DNA of 50,181 bases from Chitinophagaceae bacterium (GTDB taxonomy: Bacteria; Bacteroidota; Bacteroidia; Chitinophagales; Chitinophagaceae): positions 1 to 50,181 of the forward strand of contig JAOAGO010000020.1 in NCBI GenBank assembly GCA_026415715.1. Reading direction: 5' to 3'. The notes beneath the pieces are model-generated. The model did no database searches, was not told the origin of the DNA, and saw only the letters and a list, made by a program, of their open reading frames with translations. The translations under genes and the position numbers were made by a program. Positions 9,385-17,731 of the stretch are shown here, piece by piece (position 1 is the stretch's first letter; the number at the start of each line of letters is the position of its first letter).

Positions 9385-9885
9385 TCAGGTGAGTTCTACA
9401 AGAAACAACGGTTGATCATATTCCACCGGAGAGGCGTCTTCAACCAGTATTTTAACGATTTTTCCTTTTACGTCGCTTTCAATTTCGTTAAACAATTTCA
9501 TGGCTTCAATGATGCAAACAACCGTGCCCGGCGAAATTTCGCTGCCGACCTCAACAAGATTCGGTTTATCAGGTCCGGCTTTACGGTAAAAGGTGCCAAT
9601 CATCGGGCTTTTTATGGTATATAAGTTGGCAGGTGCAGGCTCCTCTTCGGTTTTAGACTTTTCGGCAGGCGGTAAAGGCGCCGCTGCAGGGGCTACCGGC
9701 TGAGTTTGAGGCTGAACCACCGGAACCGGGGCCATGGCCGGAACACCGGCCTGTTGGATAATCTGAGCTACCTGTTCCTCTTTTTGCTTAATGGTAATCC
9801 GAAAATCTTTTTGTTCAATTGTCAGTTCTCCGATATTGGATTTGTTGATCAGTTTTATCAATTCCTGCACCTGTTTGAAATCCAT
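9385..9885 (-). CDS. accB: Acetyl-CoA carboxylase, biotin carboxyl carrier protein
   Basis: Carrier subunit of acetyl-CoA carboxylase. It has 166 residues: an N-terminal region (MDFKQVQELIKLINKSNIGE), a Pro/Ala/Gln-rich flexible linker (about 48-85) and a C-terminal biotinyl domain with the modified lysine in EAMKLFNE (K130). The ATG at 9885 is chosen over a TTG nine bases further upstream because family members start at MDF. It lies directly upstream of accC and downstream of efp. The 156-nt gap after efp may hold its own promoter. Confidence 0.95.
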   Translation of the reverse strand: MDFKQVQELIKLINKSNIGELTIEQKDFRITIKQKEEQVAQIIQQAGVPAMAPVPVVQPQTQPVAPAAAPLPPAEKSKTEEEPAPANLYTIKSPMIGTFYRKAGPDKPNLVEVGSEISPGTVVCIIEAMKLFNEIESDVKGKIVKILVEDASPVEYDQPLFLVELT

Positions 9886-10041
9886 GTTTTTCAATTTGAT
9901 TATTTTTTAGTTTAACAATGAAATGTATTCAAAGCGATGCTAAGGTAATAAAATCAGGCTCAGAAAAAGAACGATCTTAAATGAATTTTTTTAAAAAAAC
10001 CACTCAATTAGAAAAAATAATTTGATAAATTTTATTCTTTA

Positions 10042-10608
10042 TCAATCTTTTACTCTTTCTACATATTCGCCGGTTTTTGTATTTACCCTGATGAGCTCGC
10101 CTTCATCAACGAATAAAGGAACCTGAATTACAGCTCCTGTTTCCAAAGTGGCCGGTTTCATGGCACGGGTGGCCGTATCCCCTTTCACTCCGGGCTCGGT
10201 ATAGGTTACTTTGAGAACAATTTTATCGGGCAATTCAGCCGCAATAACCTGATCGTTTTCCGTATTCACTAAAACAAAAACTTCTTGACCTTCTTTCAGA
10301 AACTGCGGGGCATCAATGGCATTTTCTGACAAACTGATTTGTTCAAAAGTTTCGTTATCCATAAAATTGTAACCCGTGTCATCTTTATACAAAAACTGAT
10401 AAGTTCTCTTTTCAACCCTTACCGGATATATGGTTTCTCCCGAGTTCCAGGTTTTTTCAATCGTACGGTTATTATCTACACCTTTCAGTTTGGCCCATAC
10501 TTTGGCAGCAGCCCTGGCCGTTTTATTTTCACCAAATTCAATAACAGTGTAGAGACTGCCATCAAGATTCAAAATCATTCCACGGGTTATATCTGCAGTA
10601 TTAGCCAT
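10042..10608 (-). CDS. efp: Elongation factor P with atypical loop tip
   Basis: Translation factor that binds stalled ribosomes between P and E sites and speeds proline-proline bond formation. It has 188 residues, with the KOW-like N-domain, central OB domain (VEKRTYQFLYKDDTGYNFMDNETFEQI) and C-terminal OB domain (GVKGDTATRAMKPATLETGAVIQVPLFV). The functional loop of domain I is odd. Where most EF-Ps have K-P-G-[K/R]-G, this one reads K29-T-A-R32-A-A-A, so both glycines and the proline are gone and an arginine sits at the tip. The call as EF-P is firm. Whether R32 is modified cannot be told, and no earP, epmA or ymfI partner gene is in the window. Confidence 0.95.
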   Translation of the reverse strand: MANTADITRGMILNLDGSLYTVIEFGENKTARAAAKVWAKLKGVDNNRTIEKTWNSGETIYPVRVEKRTYQFLYKDDTGYNFMDNETFEQISLSENAIDAPQFLKEGQEVFVLVNTENDQVIAAELPDKIVLKVTYTEPGVKGDTATRAMKPATLETGAVIQVPLFVDEGELIRVNTKTGEYVERVKD

Positions 10609-10634
10609 AAAAATTCATTTTTACAATCGGGGTG

Positions 10635-10667
10635 CAAATATACATTCCTTAGTATTCATTGCCAAAA
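10635..10667 (-). promoter_or_regulatory. Canonical promoter of efp
   Basis: On the minus strand, TTTTGG (10662-10667) carries the TTG -33 element. A 20-nt spacer separates it from TATATTTG (10635-10642), an exact TAnnTTTG -7 box. The predicted start leaves a leader of about 20 nt before efp. Confidence 0.8.
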
Positions 10668-10851
10668 TGGAACCAAAGGGGTAACACTCGCTGAAACATT
10701 TATACGCAACAATATCAGATGCAGTCGCTCTGTGCTGTTTGTGTTAAAACTTTAAAAATTTTTGTTACTTTATGATGGAAGTTGTAATCCCTGATGATGG
10801 GTATAGTGAAAATTATTTTTTTACTCTTTACAATTAAAAGGGGAATACACT

Positions 10852-10859
10852 TACTTTTG
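10852..10859 (+). promoter_or_regulatory. -7 box of mdh
   Basis: TACTTTTG matches TAnnTTTG and lies 39 nt before the mdh ATG. No clear TTG is found at the -33 position. Together with the efp promoter it splits this 290-bp divergent intergenic region. Confidence 0.5.
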
Positions 10860-10898
10860 CATGAATTTTTAATTATTCCCACTCTGTAAATTTTGGTT

Positions 10899-11834
10899 AT
10901 GAAAATTACTGTTGTAGGCGCCGGAGCTGTTGGAGCAACCTCGGCTGATAATATTGCACGCAAAGAGTTATGTACCGAATTGGTATTGCTGGATATTAAA
11001 GAAGGCCTGGCCGAAGGCAAAGCACAGGACCTGATGCAAACTGCCGCCTTGCTTGGATTTGATACTTACATTTCAGGAAGCACAAACGATTATTCAAAAA
11101 CAGCCGGTAGCAAAGTGGTTGTCATTACTTCGGGCATACCGCGAAAACCCGGTATGACCCGTGAAGAACTTATAGGAACCAACGCCGGAATTGTTAAAGG
11201 AGTATGCGAAAACATTCTGAAATACTCACCGGATGCCATTATTATTGTGGTGAGCAACCCTATGGATACGATGACGTATCTGGCATGGAAATCTACCGGA
11301 CTTCCCAAAAATAAAATTATCGGCATGGGGGGCATTCTCGACAGTAGCCGTTTTAAATATCAGTTGAGTATGCATCTGGGTTGCAGCCCTTCAGACCTGA
11401 ATGCAGTTGTCATCGGCGGACATGGCGACACTACCATGATTCCTCTTATACGCATGGCTACCTGGAACAGCGTTCCCGTAAGCCGGTTTTTGACAGCTGA
11501 ACAGCAGGAAAAAATTGTTAAAGACACTATGGTTGGCGGTGCCACACTTACTGCCCTGCTGGGTACATCAGCCTGGTATGCACCGGGTGCAGCAGTAGCC
11601 GCACTGGTGGAAGCTATTATCAGGGATGAAAAAAAACTGTATCCCTGTTGCGTGGCATTGGAAGGAGAATACGGACAACAGGATATTTGCCTTGGCGTAC
11701 CGGTAATTATCGGCAAAAACGGTTGGGAAAAAATTATAGATTTTGAATTAAACGAATCGGAACAAGCCGCTTTCAACAAAAGCGCCGATGCCGTGCGGAG
11801 CATGAACGAAGTCTTAAAAGGCCTGACAGTGTAA
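10899..11834 (+). CDS. mdh: Malate dehydrogenase (LDH-like, NAD-dependent)
   Basis: Interconverts malate and oxaloacetate in the TCA cycle. It has 311 residues. The Rossmann loop is GAGAVGA (7-13), with D32 as the expected NAD-selecting acidic residue. Substrate and catalytic residues are visible: R82 and R88 in PRKPGMTRE, N120 in VSNPMD, D148 and R151 in LDSSRF, and H175 in GGHGD. The malate-type mobile loop with two arginines separates it from lactate dehydrogenase. The ATG at 10899 is chosen over a TTG six bases earlier. It is monocistronic, with about 110 nt before the next gene. Confidence 0.95.
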   Translation: MKITVVGAGAVGATSADNIARKELCTELVLLDIKEGLAEGKAQDLMQTAALLGFDTYISGSTNDYSKTAGSKVVVITSGIPRKPGMTREELIGTNAGIVKGVCENILKYSPDAIIIVVSNPMDTMTYLAWKSTGLPKNKIIGMGGILDSSRFKYQLSMHLGCSPSDLNAVVIGGHGDTTMIPLIRMATWNSVPVSRFLTAEQQEKIVKDTMVGGATLTALLGTSAWYAPGAAVAALVEAIIRDEKKLYPCCVALEGEYGQQDICLGVPVIIGKNGWEKIIDFELNESEQAAFNKSADAVRSMNEVLKGLTV

Positions 11835-11945
11835 GCTTTTATACAGGCAAGGTTTTACCGGACAGATTTTCTTTTCTGAAATCCCCGTATGTCAGGGCAT
11901 TTTTTTATTTTCATGCGGCCCTGAGAATTTTTTCACTTCAGTAAA

Positions 11946-13307
11946 ATGTTTGCCATTGTTGATATAGAAACAACGGGAGGATATGCCTCCGGAAACCGAA
12001 TTACAGAAATCTGTATTTTAGAATCTGACGGCAAACAAATTCTCGGACGATATCATACGTTGATTCACCCTCAGCGTCCCATCCCGCCATATATTAAAGC
12101 GCTTACGGGAATCACTGATGAAATGGTAGCTTCCGCACCTCCGTTTGAAAAAGTTGCCGACCAGATTTTTTCAAGAATTAACGGAAAAATCTTTGTGGCT
12201 CACAATGTAAATTTTGATTATTCTTTTCTTTATAAACAATTTCGGGAACTGGGTTATTCCTTGCAATGTCGTAAACTGTGCACTATTCGCTACAGCCGGC
12301 ACGTATTTCCGGGGCTGCCTTCTTACGGTCTGGATAAACTTTGCCGGTACCTGAACATTCCTTTAAATAATGCGCACAGGGCCTATGGCGATGCGGAAGC
12401 TACCGCTATGTTGTTCCACCTGCTGCTTTCAAAAGATAAAAATGATTATATCTCTGCCTGTTTACTTCGTCATTCCAAAGAGCACATATTACCTCCGGGT
12501 TTACCGGCAGAACAGATTACTTCATTGCCTGAAAAAACCGGGGTTTATTATTTCCACGATAAAAAAGGAAAAATTATTTATATCGGAAAAGCGTCAAACA
12601 TCCGGAAAAGAGTTATCAGTCATTTCAGCAATCATTCCGGCTCTGTCCGCAAGCAGTTTTTTATGAATCATATCCGCAAAGTCACATTTGAGCTTTGTGC
12701 CAGTTACTGGATGGCTTCTATTCTGGAATCAGCGGAAATTAAAAAATACCGGCCTCTGTGCAACATTTCCCAAAACCGCTATGTACAGGAGTATGGAATT
12801 TACCGTTTTGAAGACGGAAAGGGATATTTGCGCCTTGCCATTGATAAGAAAAGGAAAAATATTCCGGCGGTATTTACTTCTCATTCGTATGTACATATTT
12901 TATCGGTATTGAAAAAAATGGCCGTACGGTTTCAGTTATGTCCTATTTTATGCTTTTTGCAAACCAAAGGTTCTTGTACCGGAACAGAGGAAGGGTATTG
13001 TTCAGGCGCTTGTTGCGGAAATGAAAGTGCGGCGCATTACAATCAAAGGGTAATTGAAGCTTGCCGGTCGTTTACAGAAAAACAAACTTTTATCATTCTT
13101 GACAAAGGCCTTTCAGATAACGAATCTTTTTGTTTGTTGGTGGAAAACGGAAGATTTTTCGGTATGGGTTATCTTCCAGCGTCTGCAATCTGTAATGACC
13201 CTGAAACCATTAAATCTTACCTGACGGTTTATCCTGAAAATGGTCATATCCGTAATTCCATTCTGGATTATGTTTCAAGATTTCCCGAAAAGGTTATTCG
13301 TTTTTAA
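11946..13307 (+). CDS. DnaQ-type exonuclease fused to a UvrC-like GIY-YIG nuclease
   Basis: A two-nuclease protein of 453 residues, probably in DNA repair. The N-terminal DEDDh 3'-5' exonuclease (1-160) has D6 and E8 in DIETTG, D91 in HNVNFD, and H144 and D149 in HRAYGDAEA. A GIY-YIG domain (about 193-280) has GVYYF, IYIGKASNIRKR and the ESAEIKKYRPLCN segment with catalytic Glu and Asn. A cysteine group follows (C332, C336, C344, C352, C356, C357) whose spacing resembles the Fe-S cysteines after the UvrC GIY-YIG domain. The UvrB-binding, RNase-H-like and HhH parts of UvrC are absent, as in Cho. The 3' end overlaps the convergent thioesterase gene by 14 nt. Confidence 0.88.
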   Translation: MFAIVDIETTGGYASGNRITEICILESDGKQILGRYHTLIHPQRPIPPYIKALTGITDEMVASAPPFEKVADQIFSRINGKIFVAHNVNFDYSFLYKQFRELGYSLQCRKLCTIRYSRHVFPGLPSYGLDKLCRYLNIPLNNAHRAYGDAEATAMLFHLLLSKDKNDYISACLLRHSKEHILPPGLPAEQITSLPEKTGVYYFHDKKGKIIYIGKASNIRKRVISHFSNHSGSVRKQFFMNHIRKVTFELCASYWMASILESAEIKKYRPLCNISQNRYVQEYGIYRFEDGKGYLRLAIDKKRKNIPAVFTSHSYVHILSVLKKMAVRFQLCPILCFLQTKGSCTGTEEGYCSGACCGNESAAHYNQRVIEACRSFTEKQTFIILDKGLSDNESFCLLVENGRFFGMGYLPASAICNDPETIKSYLTVYPENGHIRNSILDYVSRFPEKVIRF

Positions 13308-13746
13308 AATTTTCTTCCCATTCTACTTCTGTATTCTGAAATGCCTGACTCAGCGGCTCCTGAATTTCCGGAGGCGGAATGGTTAATTTACGTTCGACTG
13401 TATGGAGCCAGGCGCCTTCAACCGTAAGGACGGCACACAAGGTTTCCCTGTCTTTTAAAATTTCATGCCGGATAATCCAACGCGAAAAATCTTTGCGGCT
13501 TTTCAACAGAGATAAATTTATCAATAAGGAGTCGGTATAACGAATTTCTTTTTTAATAGAACACTCTTCGCGGAAAAGGACGACGCCGGTTTGTTTTTTG
13601 GCCATCAGCAAGGATGTAATCCCGATGGATGAAAGAAATTCCATACGGCACATGGCTCCCCATTCATAATATACCGAATGGCGGACATGAAAGTTAGGAT
13701 CAAAATCAGACCACCTGAGTTGAACCGGTATGTGAAATACAGACAT
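13294..13746 (-). CDS. Hotdog-fold acyl-CoA thioesterase (4HBT family)
   Basis: Probable hydrolase of acyl-CoA thioesters, cytoplasmic, 150 residues. The hotdog signature near the N-terminus (LRWSDFDPNFHVRHSVYYEW) has the conserved aspartate of the W-x-D-x-D-x2-x-H-V motif, where a Gly-His pair is usually found. The rest fits a single hotdog domain with a proline-rich C-terminal extension. It is convergent with the exonuclease gene and overlaps its last 14 nt. The substrate is unknown. Confidence 0.8.
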   Translation of the reverse strand: MSVFHIPVQLRWSDFDPNFHVRHSVYYEWGAMCRMEFLSSIGITSLLMAKKQTGVVLFREECSIKKEIRYTDSLLINLSLLKSRKDFSRWIIRHEILKDRETLCAVLTVEGAWLHTVERKLTIPPPEIQEPLSQAFQNTEVEWEENFKNE

Positions 13747-13794
13747 AAACTGAAAATTGAAAAAGTAATTTCTGCGGTTTATAAAATTAGAACT

Positions 13795-13802
13795 TATTTT
13801 TG
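13795..13802 (+). promoter_or_regulatory. -7 box of the FKBP gene
   Basis: TATTTTTG matches TAnnTTTG exactly and lies 20 nt before the FKBP start codon. No TTG at the right distance upstream is seen. Confidence 0.5.
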
Positions 13803-13822
13803 TTTACCTAATAAAATTCATT

Positions 13823-14545
13823 ATGCAAAAGAAATATGTTTTAATTGCCTTCTTATTTTTTCTAAGCTTCGGAACTGTTGCACAAAATACGGGAAAGCAA
13901 CCTGCAAAACCTGTAAGTCCGGCAGGACCATTACTAAAAAATATTACCGACTCCGTAAGCTATGCCGTGGGTATCAGCATTGCCAACTTTTACAAACAAC
14001 AAGGGATTAAAACCATAAACCGAAACCTGTTGATGTCTGCCATTCAGGATGTAATGAACGGCAAAAAAACACTGATGACGGAAGAACAGGCCAACCAGGT
14101 GTTGAATCGCTATATGTTCATGATTCAGGAACAAAAAGCAAAAGTGAGGTTGGATTCGGGAAAAGCCTTTTTGGAAAACAACAAAAAAAGATCGGGAGTA
14201 GAAACTACACCCAGCGGATTACAGTATGAAGTGTTAATTCAGGGGGGCGGAATAAAACCCGGTCCCACAGACAGCGTAACCTGTCATTATGTGGGTAAGC
14301 TGATAAACGGAACGGAATTTGATAATTCTTATAAAAGAGGTCAACCCATCACGTTTCCTCTCAATGGTGTAATAAAAGGCTGGACCGAAGGTCTTCAGCT
14401 TATGCCGGAAGGTTCAAAATACATTTTTTACATTCCCCCTGATTTAGGATACGGTAATTTTGACTATGGTCCGATTCCTGGCGGCTCTGTTTTAATTTTT
14501 GAAGTAGATTTACTAAAGGTTACGAAGGCAAAAAACGAAAATTAA
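13823..14545 (+). CDS. FKBP-type peptidyl-prolyl cis-trans isomerase, exported
   Basis: Periplasmic folding helper of the FkpA/Mip type, 240 residues. A signal peptide ends near residue 20 (FGTVAQ). An N-terminal dimerisation helix region (about 45-120, YAVGISIANFYKQQGIKTINRNLLMSAIQDVMNGKK) leads into the FKBP domain (about 130-236). That domain has VTCHYVGKLINGTEFDNSY, the aromatic pocket residues, and the terminal VLIFEVDLLKV. It has its own promoter and stands about 40 nt before the GMC oxidoreductase gene, so read-through is possible. Confidence 0.93.
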   Translation: MQKKYVLIAFLFFLSFGTVAQNTGKQPAKPVSPAGPLLKNITDSVSYAVGISIANFYKQQGIKTINRNLLMSAIQDVMNGKKTLMTEEQANQVLNRYMFMIQEQKAKVRLDSGKAFLENNKKRSGVETTPSGLQYEVLIQGGGIKPGPTDSVTCHYVGKLINGTEFDNSYKRGQPITFPLNGVIKGWTEGLQLMPEGSKYIFYIPPDLGYGNFDYGPIPGGSVLIFEVDLLKVTKAKNEN

Positions 14546-14586
14546 TAACACATTCCTTTAAAGTTTTCATTCATTAATTAAGGTTC

Positions 14587-16335
14587 ATGGGAGACCTTCA
14601 GATTAAAAAGCCACCGAAAAAATATGATGCAGTAATTATCGGTTCAGGAGCCGGTGGGGGGATGGCCGCATATGTGCTGACAAAAGCCGGGCTTAATGTT
14701 TGTATGTTAGAAGCCGGGCCGATGTACGATCCGTTGAAAAACGTTCTTCAACTGAAATATCCTTGGGAATCTCCGCGTCGCGGCGCTTCCACAAAATTCA
14801 GGCCCTTTGGTGATTTTGACGCCTGTTATTGGGGTTGGAATATTGATGGCGAGCCTTATACCAAAGCGCCGGGTACGGAGTGGCTGTGGTGGCGTGCCCG
14901 CATGCTGGGTGGCAGAACAAATCACTGGGGAAGAATATCGCTTCGTTTCGGCCCCAAAGATTTTAAACGCAAGAGTATTGACGGCCTCGGTGAGGATTGG
15001 CCTATTGGCTATGAAGACGTAAAGCCCTACTACGATAAAGTGGACCGATTAATTGGTGTTTTCGGAAGCTATGAAGGACTGGATAATGACCCCGACGGCA
15101 TTTTTCTTAAACCGCCAAAGCCCAGGCTCCATGAATTATTTATAAAAAAAGGAGCAGAAAAAGCAGGTATTAAAGTCATCCCCTCCCGATTATCCATACT
15201 TACCCAACCTATACCCAATGATGCAGACCGTGGCGTATGTTTTTTCTGCGGTCAATGTTACAGAAATTGTAGTCTTGCCAAAGCGGATTTCTCCTCAACA
15301 AACGTACTCATCTATCCTGCCCTAAAAACCGGGCGCCTGGAAATTTTTTCCGAATGTATGGCCAGGGAAATTGTAACCGATAAAGAGGGGCTGGCTACCG
15401 GCGTTTCGTTTATCAACAAAAGAGATAAAAGGGAGTATCAGGTATCCGGCCGTGTGATCATTCTTGCCGCCAGCGCCTGCGAAAGTGCAAGAATTTTACT
15501 GAACTCCCGTTCCGTGCGGCATCCCAACGGATTGGCCAACAGCAGCAACCTGGTAGGAAAATATCTTCATGATTCTACCGGCGCTGCATTGGGAGGTGTT
15601 TTGCCTCAACTTTTCGGAAGAAAAAGATACAATGAAGACGGCGTCGGCGGGGCGCATATTTATTCGCCCTGGTGGCTGGATAACAAAAAATTAGATTTTC
15701 CCCGCGGTTACCATATTGAATATTGGGGCGGTATGACTATGCCATCGTACGGATTCGGATGGGACATTCACAAACTCAACGGAAAATTTCCAGTTAACGG
15801 AAAAATAAAAGAAGCCGGTGGTTACGGCGCTTCCCTGAAAGAAGACTACCGCTATTTTTACGGCGCCTCCGTCGGTATGGCCGGAAGAGGCGAATCCATA
15901 CCCTTAGAAACAAATTACTGCGAAATAGACCCGAATACCGTAGATCAGTACGGAATTCCTGTTTTGCGTTTTCATGTAAAATGGAGCGATTATGAAATCA
16001 GGCAGGCGCGGCATATGAAAGAAACATTTAAAGAAATTATGCATCATATGGGTGCTGAAATTACCTGGGGTGGCGATGATGATGAAAAAAATAACTGGGG
16101 ACTCAGTAAACCGGGTGAAATTATTCACGAAGCGGGAACGGTGCGTATGGGAAATGACCCGAAACGCTCGGTTTTAAACAAATGGAGTCAGGCTCATGAT
16201 TGTAAAAATCTTTTTTGTGTTGATGGCGGGCAATTTGTCAGCCAGGCCGATAAAAACATCACATGGACCATTCTGGCGCTAAGCATGCGGGCCGGTGAAT
16301 ATATCATTGAAGAAATGAAAAAGCAAAATCTCTAA
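14587..16335 (+). CDS. GMC-family FAD oxidoreductase (gluconate/sugar dehydrogenase-like large subunit)
   Basis: FAD-dependent oxidoreductase of 582 residues, likely oxidising a sugar, polyol or alcohol. The dinucleotide fold is at the N-terminus (VIIGSGAGGGMAAYVL). A GMC signature region (ARMLGGRTNHWGRISLRF) and the C-terminal active-site part (HEAGTVRMGNDP, then NITWTILALSMRAGEYI) follow. A four-cysteine run C218-x2-C221-x2-C224-x3-C228 lies where FAD-glucose and fructose dehydrogenases carry a [3Fe-4S] cluster, so an Fe-S centre is plausible. It has no signal peptide of its own, but the next gene encodes a Tat-signal small subunit, so export as a complex is likely. The electron acceptor may be the cytochrome at 17107-17469. 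Confidence 0.87.
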   Translation: MGDLQIKKPPKKYDAVIIGSGAGGGMAAYVLTKAGLNVCMLEAGPMYDPLKNVLQLKYPWESPRRGASTKFRPFGDFDACYWGWNIDGEPYTKAPGTEWLWWRARMLGGRTNHWGRISLRFGPKDFKRKSIDGLGEDWPIGYEDVKPYYDKVDRLIGVFGSYEGLDNDPDGIFLKPPKPRLHELFIKKGAEKAGIKVIPSRLSILTQPIPNDADRGVCFFCGQCYRNCSLAKADFSSTNVLIYPALKTGRLEIFSECMAREIVTDKEGLATGVSFINKRDKREYQVSGRVIILAASACESARILLNSRSVRHPNGLANSSNLVGKYLHDSTGAALGGVLPQLFGRKRYNEDGVGGAHIYSPWWLDNKKLDFPRGYHIEYWGGMTMPSYGFGWDIHKLNGKFPVNGKIKEAGGYGASLKEDYRYFYGASVGMAGRGESIPLETNYCEIDPNTVDQYGIPVLRFHVKWSDYEIRQARHMKETFKEIMHHMGAEITWGGDDDEKNNWGLSKPGEIIHEAGTVRMGNDPKRSVLNKWSQAHDCKNLFCVDGGQFVSQADKNITWTILALSMRAGEYIIEEMKKQNL

Positions 16336-16397
16336 ACGTACCCGTATTTGAAGATTTTATCCGTAACCGGATTAAACTATATTTATAAAATTCTTTT

Positions 16398-17081
16398 ATG
16401 AAACGTCGCCAATCTTTAAAATTAATGGCAGCCGGAGCAGTTTCCGTACCGGCCATTTTATCGGGATGTAAGGAGCCGGAAAAGAATCCCGAAACAAAGG
16501 CAACGGGAAATCCTTATGGTATTGACCGCTTTCCGGAAGAATTAAACCACGAAAAAGAACTGCTGCAAAAAGAAAATTTTTTTACCCCTGACGAGTTGGC
16601 TTTGATCAGGATACTTTGCGATATAATCATTCCGGCTGACGAAGTAAGCGGAAGCGCCACACAGGCCGGTGTGCCGGATTTCATAGAGTTTATCGTAAAA
16701 GACAAACCGGAATTACAAACTCCGGTAAGGGGCGGTTTGCGCTGGCTGAATGCCTTGAGCATAAAACGGTTTGGCGCTTCATTCAAAGATTGCAATCCGG
16801 CACAACAAACGGAAATTATAGATCTGATAGCCTATCCTGAACGGGTAAAAAACAATAAGGAACTGAGCGCCGGCGCCGCATTTTTTTCCCTGATGCGCAA
16901 CCTCACGGCGAGCGGTTTTTACACCAGCGAAATCGGTCTCCGGGATTTGGGATACATGGGAAACAAGCCAAATCAATGGAACGGCGTACCCGATGAAGTT
17001 TTAAAAGAATACCAAATGACTTATTCCGAAAAAGAATTAAGGGATTGTTTATCTTTTAGTAACACAGCGGAACCCGGATAA
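16398..17081 (+). CDS. Gluconate 2-dehydrogenase subunit 3 family protein, Tat signal
   Basis: Small subunit partner of the GMC oxidoreductase, 227 residues. The N-terminus has a twin-arginine signal (MKRRQSLKLMAAGAVSV) that runs into a lipoprotein-type box (ILSGC, Cys at 24), so it may be Tat-exported and lipidated. The mature part has the subunit-3 pattern FFTPDELALIRILCDIIIPADEVSGSATQAGVPDFIEFIV. It lies 62 nt after the GMC gene. It probably carries the folded large subunit across the membrane and anchors it at the periplasmic face. Confidence 0.86.
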   Translation: MKRRQSLKLMAAGAVSVPAILSGCKEPEKNPETKATGNPYGIDRFPEELNHEKELLQKENFFTPDELALIRILCDIIIPADEVSGSATQAGVPDFIEFIVKDKPELQTPVRGGLRWLNALSIKRFGASFKDCNPAQQTEIIDLIAYPERVKNNKELSAGAAFFSLMRNLTASGFYTSEIGLRDLGYMGNKPNQWNGVPDEVLKEYQMTYSEKELRDCLSFSNTAEPG

Positions 17082-17106
17082 TCCCTTTTTGAAAACGGAT
17101 AAAAAA

Positions 17107-17469
17107 CTATTTTTCGGGAACTCCCAGGTCCCGCCACTGTTTAAAAACCAAAATGGTTGAATCGCTGAGTTTACTTCTTTTAAAAGGCATAAAACCTTTC
17201 TGACCTGGATTCAGTTCAATACGCCGGATAATTTCATCAATATCCGTTTTCACACTGGCATAAGAATCATAAGGCTTTTTATTTCCGCCTTTTTCCGGAA
17301 AATGACAAGGCGAGCAATATTCATTCATCAGAAATTTTATCTGTACATCATAAGTAATTGCCGATCCCGAAGCTTCGGGAATTGCCGCTACCGCTTTCTT
17401 TGAAGAATAACATCTTGAAAGAGTGATGACAGATACGATACAAAAAAGAAGAATAAGCGCCTTTTTCAT
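17107..17469 (-). CDS. Small c-type cytochrome-like lipoprotein
   Basis: A protein of 120 residues with an N-terminal signal and a cysteine at about 20 (weak lipobox). One haem-c motif C-S-P-C-H follows in NEYCSPCHFPEKGG, and a methionine in GFMPF is a candidate distal ligand. This resembles the small cytochrome domains of Bacteroidota rather than a classic class I cytochrome. It is convergent with the GMC/subunit-3 pair, so it may be its electron acceptor, but it is not in the same transcript. The 262-nt gap to its right holds only the pafA promoter. Confidence 0.75.
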   Translation of the reverse strand: MKKALILLFCIVSVITLSRCYSSKKAVAAIPEASGSAITYDVQIKFLMNEYCSPCHFPEKGGNKKPYDSYASVKTDIDEIIRRIELNPGQKGFMPFKRSKLSDSTILVFKQWRDLGVPEK

Positions 17470-17706
17470 GTCCCGATTTTTATTTTAAAAGTAATTATTT
17501 TCCATTAAAAAACATTTTTAGAACAACATCAGCACGAAAAAATATGTTATCCGGCTGAGAAAGGTTTCGTTTATTGAAGTCCGTGAACGTACGCTAAAAA
17601 AACTTAAAATGAAAACATAAGTTTAACCGGAGAATCATTTAATGTATCAGTTACTGTTAACAAAAAATTGAAAAACTGATTAAAAAATTTATTTCATTTC
17701 AACTCG

Positions 17707-17714
17707 TACATTTG
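17707..17714 (+). promoter_or_regulatory. -7 box of pafA
   Basis: TACATTTG matches TAnnTTTG and lies 17 nt before the phosphatase start codon. No TTG is found 19-21 nt upstream. The leader would be about 12 nt. Confidence 0.5.
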
Positions 17715-17731
17715 TCAGTCAACCGAAAACC

